A stretch of 64,000 nt of DNA. It comes from Variovorax dokdonensis. GTDB taxonomy: Bacteria > Pseudomonadota > Gammaproteobacteria > Burkholderiales > Burkholderiaceae_C. The notes below the pieces were generated by a model. It was not told the origin of the DNA and made no database searches. It was given only the letters and a program-made list of their open reading frames with translations. A program made the position numbers and the translations under genes. Positions 29,920-40,000 of the stretch are shown here, piece by piece. How positions within the stretch are numbered: the stretch's first letter is position 1; every line of letters begins with the position of its first letter. The stretch covers positions 620,001-684,000 of the forward strand of contig NZ_JASZYV010000003.1 in assembly GCF_030316895.1 (NCBI RefSeq), in the 5' to 3' direction.

Positions 29920-30665
29920 CGAGTCCGGCCAGCTCCGGCGATGCCTCCCAGGCCAACGCGCTGTCGCCGCGTGTGCTCGTCATCGACGACGAGCCGCAGA
30001 TCCGCAAGTTCGTCGACATCAGCCTGCGCTCGCAGGGCTACCGCACGCTCTTGGCCGAGACCGGTGAGCAGGGGCTGATGCTGATGGCCACCCAGGGCGC
30101 CGACCTGGTCGTGCTCGACCTGGGCCTGCCCGACCGCGATGGTCGGGACGTTTTAAAGGAACTGCGCGGCTGGTCGCGCGCGCCCGTCATCGTGCTCACC
30201 GTGCGCGCCGACGAAGCGCAGAAAGTGGCTTTGCTGGACGCGGGCGCCAACGACTACGTGACCAAGCCTTTCGGCATCGAGGAGCTGATGGCGCGCATCC
30301 GCGTTCTGCTGCGCAACGCCAGGCAGGCCCAGGGCGAGGCGGCGGCGCCGGTCTACGACGATGGCGTGCTGCGCATCGACCTCGCCGCACGCGACGTGCA
30401 GGTTCATGGCGAGCCGGTGTCGCTCACCCGCAAGGAGTTCGCGCTGCTGTCGATGCTCGCGCGCCAGCCGGGCAGGCTCGTCACGCAGACGCAGCTGTTG
30501 CGCGAGATGTGGGGGCCGACCCATCAGGACGACGCGCACTACCTGCGCGTGCTGGTCGGCAAGCTGCGCGGCAAGCTGGGCGACAACGCCGCTGCGCCGC
30601 GATACATCGTGACGGAGCCGGGGGTGGGGTTGCGGTTCTTGCCGCACGACCGGGCCGCGTCCTGA
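29916..30665 (+). CDS. kdpE: OmpR-family response regulator for kdp
   Basis: A 249-residue response regulator starting with GTG at 29916, coupled to kdpD by a 4-nt overlap. The receiver domain has the acidic pair in VLVIDDEPQIRKFVD, the phospho-acceptor D68 in VVLDLGLPDRDG and the switch lysine in YVTKPFG. The C-terminal winged helix is recognised by SLTRKEFALLSMLARQPGRL and the recognition part HYLRVLVGKLRGKLGD. The ~16-residue N-terminal extension (MTSPASSGDASQANAL) is longer than in E. coli KdpE. Probable targets are the repeats before kdpA. Confidence 0.95.
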   Translation: MTSPASSGDASQANALSPRVLVIDDEPQIRKFVDISLRSQGYRTLLAETGEQGLMLMATQGADLVVLDLGLPDRDGRDVLKELRGWSRAPVIVLTVRADEAQKVALLDAGANDYVTKPFGIEELMARIRVLLRNARQAQGEAAAPVYDDGVLRIDLAARDVQVHGEPVSLTRKEFALLSMLARQPGRLVTQTQLLREMWGPTHQDDAHYLRVLVGKLRGKLGDNAAAPRYIVTEPGVGLRFLPHDRAAS

Positions 30666-30683
30666 CGGGCCGGCCACTTTCGC

Positions 30684-31400
30684 TCAGCGCGCCAACACCC
30701 GCCACACCATCTCGATCCCCGCCGACCACAGGTCGGTCGTCAGGTCCAGGCGCTCCTTGCGCTCCTCGCGCTGTGCGTTGGCGCGATCGCGCTCGATGGC
30801 CATCAGCGCATCGGCCAGGTCAGCGCTGCGCGAAGGCTGCGCACCCGGCTTTGCAGCGGCGCTGGAATGGCGCTGCAGCGCCTGTTCCACCGCGGCCGGA
30901 TCAAGCAGCGAAAACGGCGCGCGGCAATGCGGGCACGCATGGTCCTTGCGGATGTCCACCGGCGCGCCGCAGCCGGTGCAGAAGATGGCGTCCACGCGCC
31001 GAGCCAGGTCTTCGATCTCGGGCCGAGTCATCTGCCGCACGAATCCCTTCTCGACCATGAACGACGAGAAGGTGGCGAAGCGGCCGTGGGCCTTCGCACA
31101 GCGGTAGGTGACGTAGCGGCCGCTCTTGACCACGTCGAAGCCGCGCGACAGGACCGACCTGCAGCGCGGGCAGCGCAGCGTGTCGCTCAACGGCGCATGG
31201 GCGTCGGCGCGGTGGCGGTGCAGCAGTTCGAACAGCTCGAGCACCGCATCGGGCGCGAGCTGCGTGTTCTCGTTGGGATCGAACCACAGCCCCTGGCAGC
31301 CGAAGCAGATGTCCAGTTCGACGTGGCCGCCGTTTCGAGTGGCGAAACGGTGCGCCTCCATGGGGTGGAGGCAGGAGGGGCAGTTCGACGTTGCAAGCAC
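30684..31400 (-). CDS. Zinc-ribbon (TFIIB-type) protein
   Basis: A 238-residue protein with three Cys-pair sets: CPSC (7-10) with CFGC near 33, which together form the zf-TFIIB nucleotide-like ribbon ending in LWFD; then CPRC in TLRCPRCRSVLSRGFD; then CTGCGAPVD with ACPHCRAPF. The C-terminal ~70 residues are charged, Arg/Glu-rich and probably helical (AIERDRANAQREERKERL). No catalytic domain is visible. Function is unknown; binding of nucleic acid or another protein through the ribbons is the general expectation. It is convergent with kdpE and followed after 58 nt by nothing on its own strand other than its promoter side, the alpha-E gene lying upstream-to-right in the same direction. Confidence 0.75.
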   Translation of the reverse strand: MLATSNCPSCLHPMEAHRFATRNGGHVELDICFGCQGLWFDPNENTQLAPDAVLELFELLHRHRADAHAPLSDTLRCPRCRSVLSRGFDVVKSGRYVTYRCAKAHGRFATFSSFMVEKGFVRQMTRPEIEDLARRVDAIFCTGCGAPVDIRKDHACPHCRAPFSLLDPAAVEQALQRHSSAAAKPGAQPSRSADLADALMAIERDRANAQREERKERLDLTTDLWSAGIEMVWRVLAR

Positions 31401-31457
31401 GCGGCGAGTATCGCGCAGGCGGCGGCCGGTCCGGACGGGCCGGCGATCAACGCATGC

Positions 31458-32417
31458 TCAATGCGTCGCCGGCATCAAAAAGTCTTGGCTGATGCGTCCG
31501 CCCAGGTCGTTGACCCGGTCGAGGAACTGCGTCAGGTACGCGTGCAGGCCCGTGGCCAGGATCTCCTCGACCTTGCTGTACTGCAAGTCGGCCAGCAACT
31601 TGCCGGCGCGCCGCTGCGTCTCGCTGCTCTGCTGGTTCTTCACCTTCTCCAGGTTCATCACCACCTCGTGCATGCAGGCGTGCAGCGAGCGCGGCATGTC
31701 GGCGCGAAGGATGAGCAGATCGGCCACGCGCTCGGGGCGGATCACGTCGCGGTAGACCTTGCGGTAGATCTCGAAGGCCGAGACCGATCGCAGGATGGAA
31801 CTCCAGTGGTAGAAGTCGTATTCCTGGTCTTCCTCGGTGGCAGCGCCGAAGAACTCGGTGTTGAGGGCGTGGAACTTCACGTCCACTAGGCGCGCCGTGT
31901 TGTCGGCACGCTCCAGGAACGTGCCCAGGCGCGCGAAGTAGAAGGCATCGTCCTGCAGCATGGTGCCCAGCACCACACCGCGCGAGAGGTGCGAGCGGAA
32001 CTTCACCCACTCGAACACGTTGGCCGGATCGCGCTCGAAGTCGCCGGAACGCAGCATGCGGTTGATGTCCAGCCACGTGGTGTTCATCGTCTCCCACGCC
32101 TCGGTGGTGAGCGCACCGCGAACCGCACGCGCGTTCTCGCGCGCCGCGCGCAGGCACGAGACGATCGACGACGGGTTGTCCTCGTCGCACACCATGAAGT
32201 GCATGGTGGCCTCGGGCGTGATCTGCTCGTGCTTGCTGTTGAAGTTGGGCAGCAGTTCGCTGATCGACAGCAGGCCCTGCCAGCCGTACTTGGCCACTTC
32301 GGCCGACTGCGGCAGCAGCGAGGTCTGGTAGTTGACGTCCAGCAGGCGGGCCGTGTTCTCGGCGCGCTCGGTATAGCGGGCCATCCAGTAGAGGTGATCG
32401 GCGGTGCGCGACAGCAT
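31458..32417 (-). CDS. Alpha-E domain protein (stand-alone)
   Basis: A 319-residue, all-helical alpha-E protein (COG2307). The diagnostic N-terminus is MLSRTADHLYWMARYTERAENTARLLDV; later hallmarks are DEDNPSSIVSCLRAARENAR, SHLSRGVVLGTMLQDDAFYFARLGTFLERADNTARLVDVKF in pieces, and DFYHWSSILRSVSAFEIYRK. The start has AGGAG about 10 nt upstream. It lies 24 nt downstream of the circularly permuted ATP-grasp gene, its near-invariant partner. Molecular activity is unproven; comparative genomics predicts a component of a peptide-like ligase system. A second alpha-E domain is fused to an ATP-grasp at 53.4-56.1 kb. Confidence 0.9.
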   Translation of the reverse strand: MLSRTADHLYWMARYTERAENTARLLDVNYQTSLLPQSAEVAKYGWQGLLSISELLPNFNSKHEQITPEATMHFMVCDEDNPSSIVSCLRAARENARAVRGALTTEAWETMNTTWLDINRMLRSGDFERDPANVFEWVKFRSHLSRGVVLGTMLQDDAFYFARLGTFLERADNTARLVDVKFHALNTEFFGAATEEDQEYDFYHWSSILRSVSAFEIYRKVYRDVIRPERVADLLILRADMPRSLHACMHEVVMNLEKVKNQQSSETQRRAGKLLADLQYSKVEEILATGLHAYLTQFLDRVNDLGGRISQDFLMPATH

Positions 32418-32441
32418 CTTCGTGTGCTCCTGTTCTTTTTG

Positions 32442-33959
32442 TCAGAGGCCAGGTGCCGTCTGGGTTTGGGACTGCGTGCCTTGCAACTGGCTCTGCGACA
32501 TGGTCCGGGTGCGCGGGCCTTCGAGGATCCAGGTGTCCTTGGTGCCGCCGCCTTGCGACGAGTTGACGACGAGCGAGCCTTCCTTGAGCGCCACGCGGGT
32601 GAGGCCACCAGGCACCATCTGCACTTCCTTGCCCGTGAGCACGAAGGGGCGCAGGTCGATGTGGCGTGGGGCAATGCCCGCTTCCACGAAGGTGGGCGAC
32701 GACGACAGGCTCAACGTCGGTTGCGCGATGTAGCCGTCGGGCTTGGCAATGACCGCGGCGCGGAATTCCTCGATCTCCGCCTGCGTGGCGGCCGGGCCGA
32801 TCAGCATGCCGTAGCCGCCCGCGCCGTGCACTTCCTTGACGACCAGGTCCTTCAGGTGCGCGAGGGTGTAGTCCAGGTCTTCCTTGTTGCGGCACATCCA
32901 GGTCGGCACGTTCTTCAGGATGGGTTGCTCGCCCAGGTAGAACTCGATCATCTTGGGCACGTAGGGGTAGATGGACTTGTCGTCCGCCACGCCGGTGCCC
33001 ACCGCATTGCAGATCGCCACGTTGCCGGCGCTGTAGGCGCGCATGAGGCCGGCGCAGCCCAGCGTGGAATTGGGCCGGAACACATCGGGGTCGAGGAAGT
33101 CGTCGTCCACGCGGCGGTAGATCACGTCGATCTTCATCGGGCCCTGCGTGGTGCGCATGTAGACGAAGTCGTCCTTGACGAACAGGTCCTGCCCCTCGAC
33201 CAACTCCACGCCCATCTGCTGCGCCAGGAACGCATGCTCGAAGTAGGCGCTGTTGTACATGCCGGGCGTGAGCACGACCACCGTCGGGTCGGCGCTGGCC
33301 GGCGGCGCGCTGGCGCGCAGGGTCTCGAGCAGCAGGTCGGGATAGTGGGCCACCGGCGCGACCCGGTTCTGGCTGAACAGCTCGGGAAACAGCCGCATCA
33401 TCATCTTGCGGTTTTCCAGCATGTAGCTCACGCCGCTGGGCACGCGCAGGTTGTCTTCGAGCACGTAGTACTCGCCGTTGCCGCCGGAATCCGCCGCCCG
33501 GATGATGTCGATGCCCGCGATGTTGGAGTAGACGTTGTTGGGCACCGTCACGCCCATCATCTGTGGCCGGAACTGCGCGTTCTTCGTGATCTGCTCGGCC
33601 GGCACGATGCCCGCCTTGATGATCTCCTGGTCGTGATAGACGTCGTGGATGAATCGGTTGAGGGCCGTCACACGCTGGACCAGGCCTTTTTCCATGCTCG
33701 CCCATTCGTGGGGCGGGATGATGCGCGGCAACAGGTCGAAGGGAATGAGCCGCTCGGTGCCGGCGCCGTCTTCGTCCTTGGCGCCATAGACCGCGAAGGT
33801 GATGCCAACCCGCCGGAAGATGACTTCGGCCTCTTCGCGCCGGCTGCGCATCAGGTCCTCGGGCTGACGCGCCAACCACTGCGCGTACCGCTGATAGTGG
33901 TCCCGAACCGGTGCACCTTCGTAGGGCAGCCTGTCGTACATCTCGTCGAATTTCTGCAT
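32442..33959 (-). CDS. Circularly permuted type 2 ATP-grasp protein (stand-alone)
   Basis: A 505-residue protein of the circularly permuted ATP-grasp family (COG2308). The ATG at 33959 (MQKFDEMYDRLPYEGAPVRDHY in pieces) was chosen because family members begin here; an ATG at 34004 would add an unlikely leader. Hallmarks are FNAVPRxL-like DLLPRIIPPHEW, the block YYVLEDNLRVPSGVSYMLENR in pieces, VVVLTPGMYNSAYFEHAFLAQQMG in pieces, and GGGTKDTWILEG near the end. The C-terminal ~20 residues are Gln/Thr/Ser-rich. ATP-grasp folds ligate a carboxylate to an amine, but the substrate here is unknown. It forms a two-gene unit with the alpha-E gene and diverges from the alpha-2-macroglobulin gene. Confidence 0.9.
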   Translation of the reverse strand: MQKFDEMYDRLPYEGAPVRDHYQRYAQWLARQPEDLMRSRREEAEVIFRRVGITFAVYGAKDEDGAGTERLIPFDLLPRIIPPHEWASMEKGLVQRVTALNRFIHDVYHDQEIIKAGIVPAEQITKNAQFRPQMMGVTVPNNVYSNIAGIDIIRAADSGGNGEYYVLEDNLRVPSGVSYMLENRKMMMRLFPELFSQNRVAPVAHYPDLLLETLRASAPPASADPTVVVLTPGMYNSAYFEHAFLAQQMGVELVEGQDLFVKDDFVYMRTTQGPMKIDVIYRRVDDDFLDPDVFRPNSTLGCAGLMRAYSAGNVAICNAVGTGVADDKSIYPYVPKMIEFYLGEQPILKNVPTWMCRNKEDLDYTLAHLKDLVVKEVHGAGGYGMLIGPAATQAEIEEFRAAVIAKPDGYIAQPTLSLSSSPTFVEAGIAPRHIDLRPFVLTGKEVQMVPGGLTRVALKEGSLVVNSSQGGGTKDTWILEGPRTRTMSQSQLQGTQSQTQTAPGL

Positions 33960-34092
33960 ACAGCCTCGTTCCTCTGCAAGGTAGCAAAGCAATTTCAGGA
34001 CCAACCTGGTGCACAGCCCGAAAAAGTGCGGGTCGGGATGCCTTGTCCGTGCTCTAAGCTCGACATCCTGCCATCAGGGGAATAAGAAACAA
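33960..34092. promoter_or_regulatory. Divergent promoter region, ATP-grasp/alpha-E versus A2M/pbpC
   Basis: This 133-nt intergenic segment separates two oppositely oriented units and must hold both promoters. It is less GC-rich than its flanks and includes an AGGGGAATAAG stretch just before the A2M ATG that may serve as its ribosome site. I could not identify convincing -35/-10 pairs or an operator. Confidence 0.4.
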
Positions 34093-37000
34093 ATGAGTAA
34101 CTTCAAGGACATCGTAGGCGAGTTTGCATCGCATGGTACGCGGCAGACGCGTCCCTATCCTCGCCTGACGGTCCGCCGCGGGGCGGGGAAATGTCTGCTG
34201 GCCACGCTGGCGCTGCTCGCCGGCCAGGGGGCACTGGCGCTCAAGTTGACGCAGGTGTCGCCGCGCGGCGAGGTCGCGCAGGTCAACCAGGTCGTCGCCA
34301 CGTTCGACGCCGCTGCGGTTCGCCTGGGCAATGCGAAGGCGCCCGATCCCCTGGAAGTGACCTGCGACAACGCCGAGGCCGCCCGAGGCACAGGGCGCTG
34401 GACCAGCGAGCGCCGCTGGGTCTTCGATTTCGAACGCCCCCTGCCCCCCGGCGTGCGCTGCACCGTCTCGACACGCGCCGATTTCCGGGCCACCGGCGGC
34501 GAGGCGCTGCCCGCGGCCACCAGCCGCTTCCAGACGGGCGGCCCCGCCGTCGTCAACCGCTGGCCCTACGGCGGCCAGATCGAGGAAGACCAGGCCTTCC
34601 TGCTCGAACTCAATGGCCCGGCCACGCCCGAGAGCCTGGACAGCGGCGTCTGGTGCGCGGTAGAAGGCATCGGCGAGCAGGTGCCCGTGCGGCGCCTGGA
34701 CGACGCCACCCGCAAGGCGCTGGCCGATGCGCGCGGCATCGACGCCAAGCGCCAGACCATCGCCCTGCAATGCAAGCGCACCTTGCCTGCGGGCGCCAAG
34801 GTGCAATTGGTCTGGGGCAGCGGCGTGCAGACGCCATCGGGCGTGCCCAACAAGGTGGAGCGGCGCTTCGACTACAAGGTGCGCGAACCGTTTGCCGCCG
34901 AGTTCAGCTGCGAGCGCGAGAACGCGCGCGCCGGCTGCCTGCCGATCCGGCCGATGACGCTGCGCTTCAACGCGCCGGTGCCGCGCGCCATGGCCGAGCA
35001 GGCGCGCCTGGCCGGTGGCGACAAGGCGCGCGAGCCGAAGATCGACGAAGGCGGCGGCCCTGACGACCTCGTTTCGTCCCTGCAGTTCGCGCCGCCCTTT
35101 GCCGAAAAGACCAACTACCGCATCGAGCTACCCGCCGACTTCAAGGACGCCTCCGGGCGTTCGCTGGCCAGCGCACAGTCCTTCCCGATGACCGTTGCCA
35201 CCGGGGCGATGCCGCCGTTGGCCAAGTTTTCCGCCGCGCCTTTCGGCGTGATCGAGCGACTGGCCGAGCCCGATGGCCAGGCCTACATGCCCATCACCGT
35301 GCGGCGGGTCGAGAACGACCTGCAGGTTCGCCAATTGGCCGACCTGCAAGTGAAGGACGACGCCGAGATCATCCGGTGGAGCCGCCTGCTGCCGCGCTAC
35401 GACAGCGGCACCATCGCCCGCACCGACGCGCGGCGCGACAGTCCCAAGCCCTTGCCGCCGCCTCGCGACAAAGACGACCGCAACGACGTCGAAACGCGCG
35501 TGGTGTCGCTGCTGGACGGCCGCGCCGGCGTGCGCCAGGCATCGTTGCCCAAGCTCGACGGCAATGCCGAACGCCCGTTTGAAGTCATCGGTGTGCCGCT
35601 TGCGCCGGGCTTTCACGTGCTGGAAGTCGCCTCGCCCTTGCTGGGCCAATCGCTGCTCGATCCGCGCTACGGCGAGCAGCGCACGATGTACGTCCGCACG
35701 AGCGCGCTCGTCACCAATCTGGCGGTTCACTTCAAGCAAGGCCGGGAGAACGCGATGGCCTGGGTGACCAGCCTGGACCGTGGTGCGCCGGTGGCTGGCG
35801 CGCAGGTGCGGGTGCTCGGTTGCGACGGCAAGGAAGCAGCCGCCGGCCGGACCGACGAGCAGGGCCGAGCGATGTTCGCCAGCCTTTCCGGGCGGCCGCC
35901 GGCCTGCCCGGGCGCCGATGAGTGGGAAGAGCGCGCCTGGTTCGTCAGCGCCCGCGCCGCCGACGACAAGGGCGTGCAGGACATGGCCTTCGTGTGGAGC
36001 AACTGGCAGCGCGGCATCGAAAGCTGGCGCTTCAACTTCCCGACCAGCACTTCGCCACAGGCCGATGTGGTGGCGCACACGGTGTTTGATCGCTCGCTCT
36101 TGCGCGCTGGCCAGACCGTGTCGATGAAGCACTTCCTGCGCAGCCAGACCGCCGCCGGTTTCGGCCTGCCTTCGGACCGTCCGCAAACGCTGGCCATCAT
36201 CCACGAGGGCAGCGACCAGGAGTTCACCCAGCCGCTGAAGTGGCGCAAGACCGGCAGCGGCGGGCTGAGCGCGGAAAGCAGCTTCACGCTGCCCGCTTCC
36301 GCCAAGCTGGGCAGCTACCGCGTCGAGCTTCGCCCCGCCGAGGAAGGCGAGGGCGAGGACGATGGCATGCGCACCTTCCAGAGCGGCAGCTTTCGGGTCG
36401 AGGACTTCCGCCTTCCCGTGCTGTCCGGCCGCATCGGCGCCGGTGGCGACGCGCCGCTGATCGCGCCGGAAAGCATCGATGCGGACGTGCATCTGCAATA
36501 CGTCGCGGGTGGCGCCGCCGGCAACATGCCGGTCAAGGTTTCGGCGATGGTGCGCCCGCGCATGCTGCAGTTCGCGGACTACGAGGCCTACAGCTTCAGC
36601 CCGCCCCGCAAAGTGCGCGGCGGCGAAGAGGCGGACTCGCAGGACAGCAACGAAGCCCGCGTGATTGCCGATGCGCTGGCACTCGACCTCAACGCGGAGG
36701 GCGACGGACGTACCCGCATCGCGCCCCTGCCCAAGCTCGAGCAGACGCCGCGCGAGCTGGTGCTCGAAGCCACCTACGCCGACCCCAGCGGCGAGATCCA
36801 GACCCTTCGCAGCAACAAGACCCTGTGGCCCGCCGAAGTGATTGCCGGCGTGCGCGCGGAAAGCTGGATCTCGGTGGACAAGGCCCTGCCCTTCCAGGCA
36901 CTTGCGCTCGATCTGAGCGGCAAGCCGCGCGCCGATGTGCCGATCGAAGTCAAGGCCGTGGCGCGCATCACCACCAGCAGCCGCAAGCGCCTGGTGGGCG

Positions 37001-40000
37001 GCTTCTACAGCTACGACAACCACACCGAGGTGCGTCAGCTGGGAACCGTGTGCAGCGGGCGCAGCAATGCCCTGGGCCTCCTCGAATGCAAGGCCAAGCT
37101 GGAGACGGCGGGTGAAGTGGAACTCGTGGCAATCGCCAAGGACGGCCAGGGCCGCACCAGCGCCGCGTCCACCGGCGTTTACGTCACGCGCCAGGGCGAA
37201 CTCTGGTTCGGCGGCGAAGACCACGACCGCATGGACGTGCTGCCCGAAAAGAAGAGCTACAAGCCCGGCGAGACGGCACGCTTTCAGGTGCGCAGCCCCT
37301 ATCGCCATGCCACCGCGCTGGTCACGGTGGAACGCGAAGGCGTGCTCGACACGCAGGTGGTCCACATCGACGGCGACGACCCCACCGTCTCGCTGAAGAT
37401 CAAGCCCGAGTGGGGGCCCAACGTCTACGTGGGCGTGCTGGCGCTGCGCGGCCGGCTGTACGAAGTGCCGTGGTACTCCTTCTTCACCTGGGGCTGGCGC
37501 AAGCCGCTGTCGTGGTGGCAGGCGTATCGGGAAGCCGGCAAGGACTACACGCCACCAACGGCGATGGTCGACCTGAGCAAGCCCAGCTTCCGCTTCGGCG
37601 CGGCAGAGATCAATGTGGGCACCGACGCCAACCGCATCCAGCTTGCGCTGTCGACCGACCAGGCGCGCTACCAGGTCCGCGGGCAGGCCGTGCTGCGCAT
37701 CCGAGGCACGCTGCCCGGCGGCGCACCGGCGGCCGGTGCCGAAGTGGCCGTGGCGGCCGTGGACGAAGCCCTGCTCGAACTGCAGCCCAACACGAGTTGG
37801 AACCTGCTCGATGCCCTGATGCAGCGCCGCAGTTGGGGCGTCGAGACGTCCACCGCGCAGATGGAGATCGTCGGCCGTCGCCACTATGGCAAGAAGGCCG
37901 CTCCGCCCGGCGGAGGCGGCGGCAAGAAGCCCACCCGCGAGTTGCTCGACACGCTGCTGCTCTGGCAGCCGCGCATCGTGCTCGACGCACAGGGCCAGGC
38001 CGAAGTGCGCGTGCCGCTCAACGACGCGCTGACCAGCTTCCGCCTGGTGGCGATCGCCGATTCGGGCGCCAGCCTGTTCGGCACCGGCCAGACCAGCATC
38101 CAGACCACGCAGGACCTGCAGATCATCAGCGGCCTGCCGCCGCTGGTGCGCGAAGAAGACCGCTTCCGCGCCCAGTTCACGCTGCGCAACACGACCGACA
38201 AGCCGATGAAGGTCAAGCTCGCGCCTCGGGCCACGCTGCTCACGCTGTCGCCGCAGACCATCGACCTCGGCGCCGGCCAGTCGCAGGAGGTGGCCTGGGA
38301 AGTCACCGCGCCGGCTCAACTGGCACGCACCCGCGCCGAGTCGATCCTGTGGGAGATCGAGGCCGAAGACACGCTGGGCAAGGCGCGCGACGCGCTCAAG
38401 ATCATCCAGCGCATCCTGCCCTCGCTGCCGCTGACGGTCCAGCAGGGCACGCTGGTGCAGTTGGCCAACGCGCTGGGTGCGCCATTCCAGGTGGATGTTG
38501 CGCCGCCACCCGGCGCACTGGCGGACAACGGCCAGCCCCGTGGCGGCCTGCAGATGTCTCTGCAGCCGCGCCTGGCCGACGGACTGCCCGGCGTGCGCGA
38601 CTGGTTCCTGCGCTACCCCTACAGCTGCCTGGAGCAAAAGAGCAGCATCGCATTCGGGCTGCAGGACGTGCAGCGCTGGCAGAAGGTCGTCGCCGACATG
38701 CCGGCCTACCTCGACCGCGACGGCCTGCCCAACTACTTCCCGCCACGCGACGGTGACAGCAGCAGCGGCAGCGACACACTCGCCGCCTACCTGCTTTCGG
38801 CCAGCGACCAGGCCGCCAAGCTCGATGCGCGATTTGCATTGCCGCCCGAGTTGCGCCGTCGGCTGGAAGACGGCCTGGTCGCCTTCGTCGAAGGCCGGCT
38901 GGAACGCAAGTTCTGGAGCCCGCGCAGCGACCTCGACGTGCGCAAGCTGGCGGCGATTGAAGCGCTGTCCCGCCACGGCCGCGCTTCGGGCGCCATGATC
39001 ACGTCGATCACCATCGCGCCCAACCAATGGCCCACCGGCGCCGTCATCGACTGGCTGCAGGTGCTGCAGCGTGTGAAGGACGTTCCGAGGCGCACAGAGC
39101 GGCTGGAAGAAGTGCAGCAGATCCTGCGTGCCCGTCTGTCCTACCAGGGCACGCGGCTGCTCTTCGCCGACGAGCGCGGCGACGACTGGTGGTGGCTGAT
39201 GACCGGCGCCGACGTCAATGCCGCACGCCTGCTGCTGGCGGTGATGGACGATCCGGCCTGGCGTGATGATGTGGGCCGCCTGGCCACCGGCCTGATCGGC
39301 CGCCAGACCCGCGGGGCCTGGCAGACCACCACCGCCAACGTGTGGGGCAGCCTGGCGCTGGCACGGTTCAGCGCGCTCTTCGAACGCGAGCCGGTCGAAG
39401 GCCGAACGCTGGCCGAACTGCGGCCCGCCGGTGGCGGCAATGCGCAGGAAGCGATGGTGGACTGGCGCCAGCTCGGCAAGCCGGCTGCTTCGCCTGTCGC
39501 CGGCACCACGAGCGGGCCGACCGACCCTGGCATGTTCCTGCCCTGGCCCAAGGGCGGCGACGCCACATTGCAGGTCCGGCACAACGGCGGCGGCCAGCCC
39601 TGGCTGACCCTGCAGGCCACGGCCGCCGTGCCGCTCGCCGGGCCGCTGGATGCCGGCCTGCGCGTTCGCCGCAGCGTCACACCCGTGCAGCAGGCGCGCA
39701 CCGACCTGCCGCCGGGCCGCTACAGCCGTGGCGACGTGCTGCGCGTGACGCTCGATGTGACCTCCAGCACCGACCTCACCTGGGTCGTGCTGAGCGACCC
39801 GGTGCCCGGCGGCGCCACCGTGCTGGGCGGCGGGCTGGGGCGCGATTCGCAGATCGCGACGCAGGGCGAGAAATCGCCACGCGGCGCCTGGCCGGTCTAC
39901 GAGGAGCGCAGCTTCGAGGCCTATCGCGCCTACTACGACTACTTCCCCAAGGGCAGCATGAAAGTCGAATACACCCTGCGCCTGAACAACGCCGGCGACT

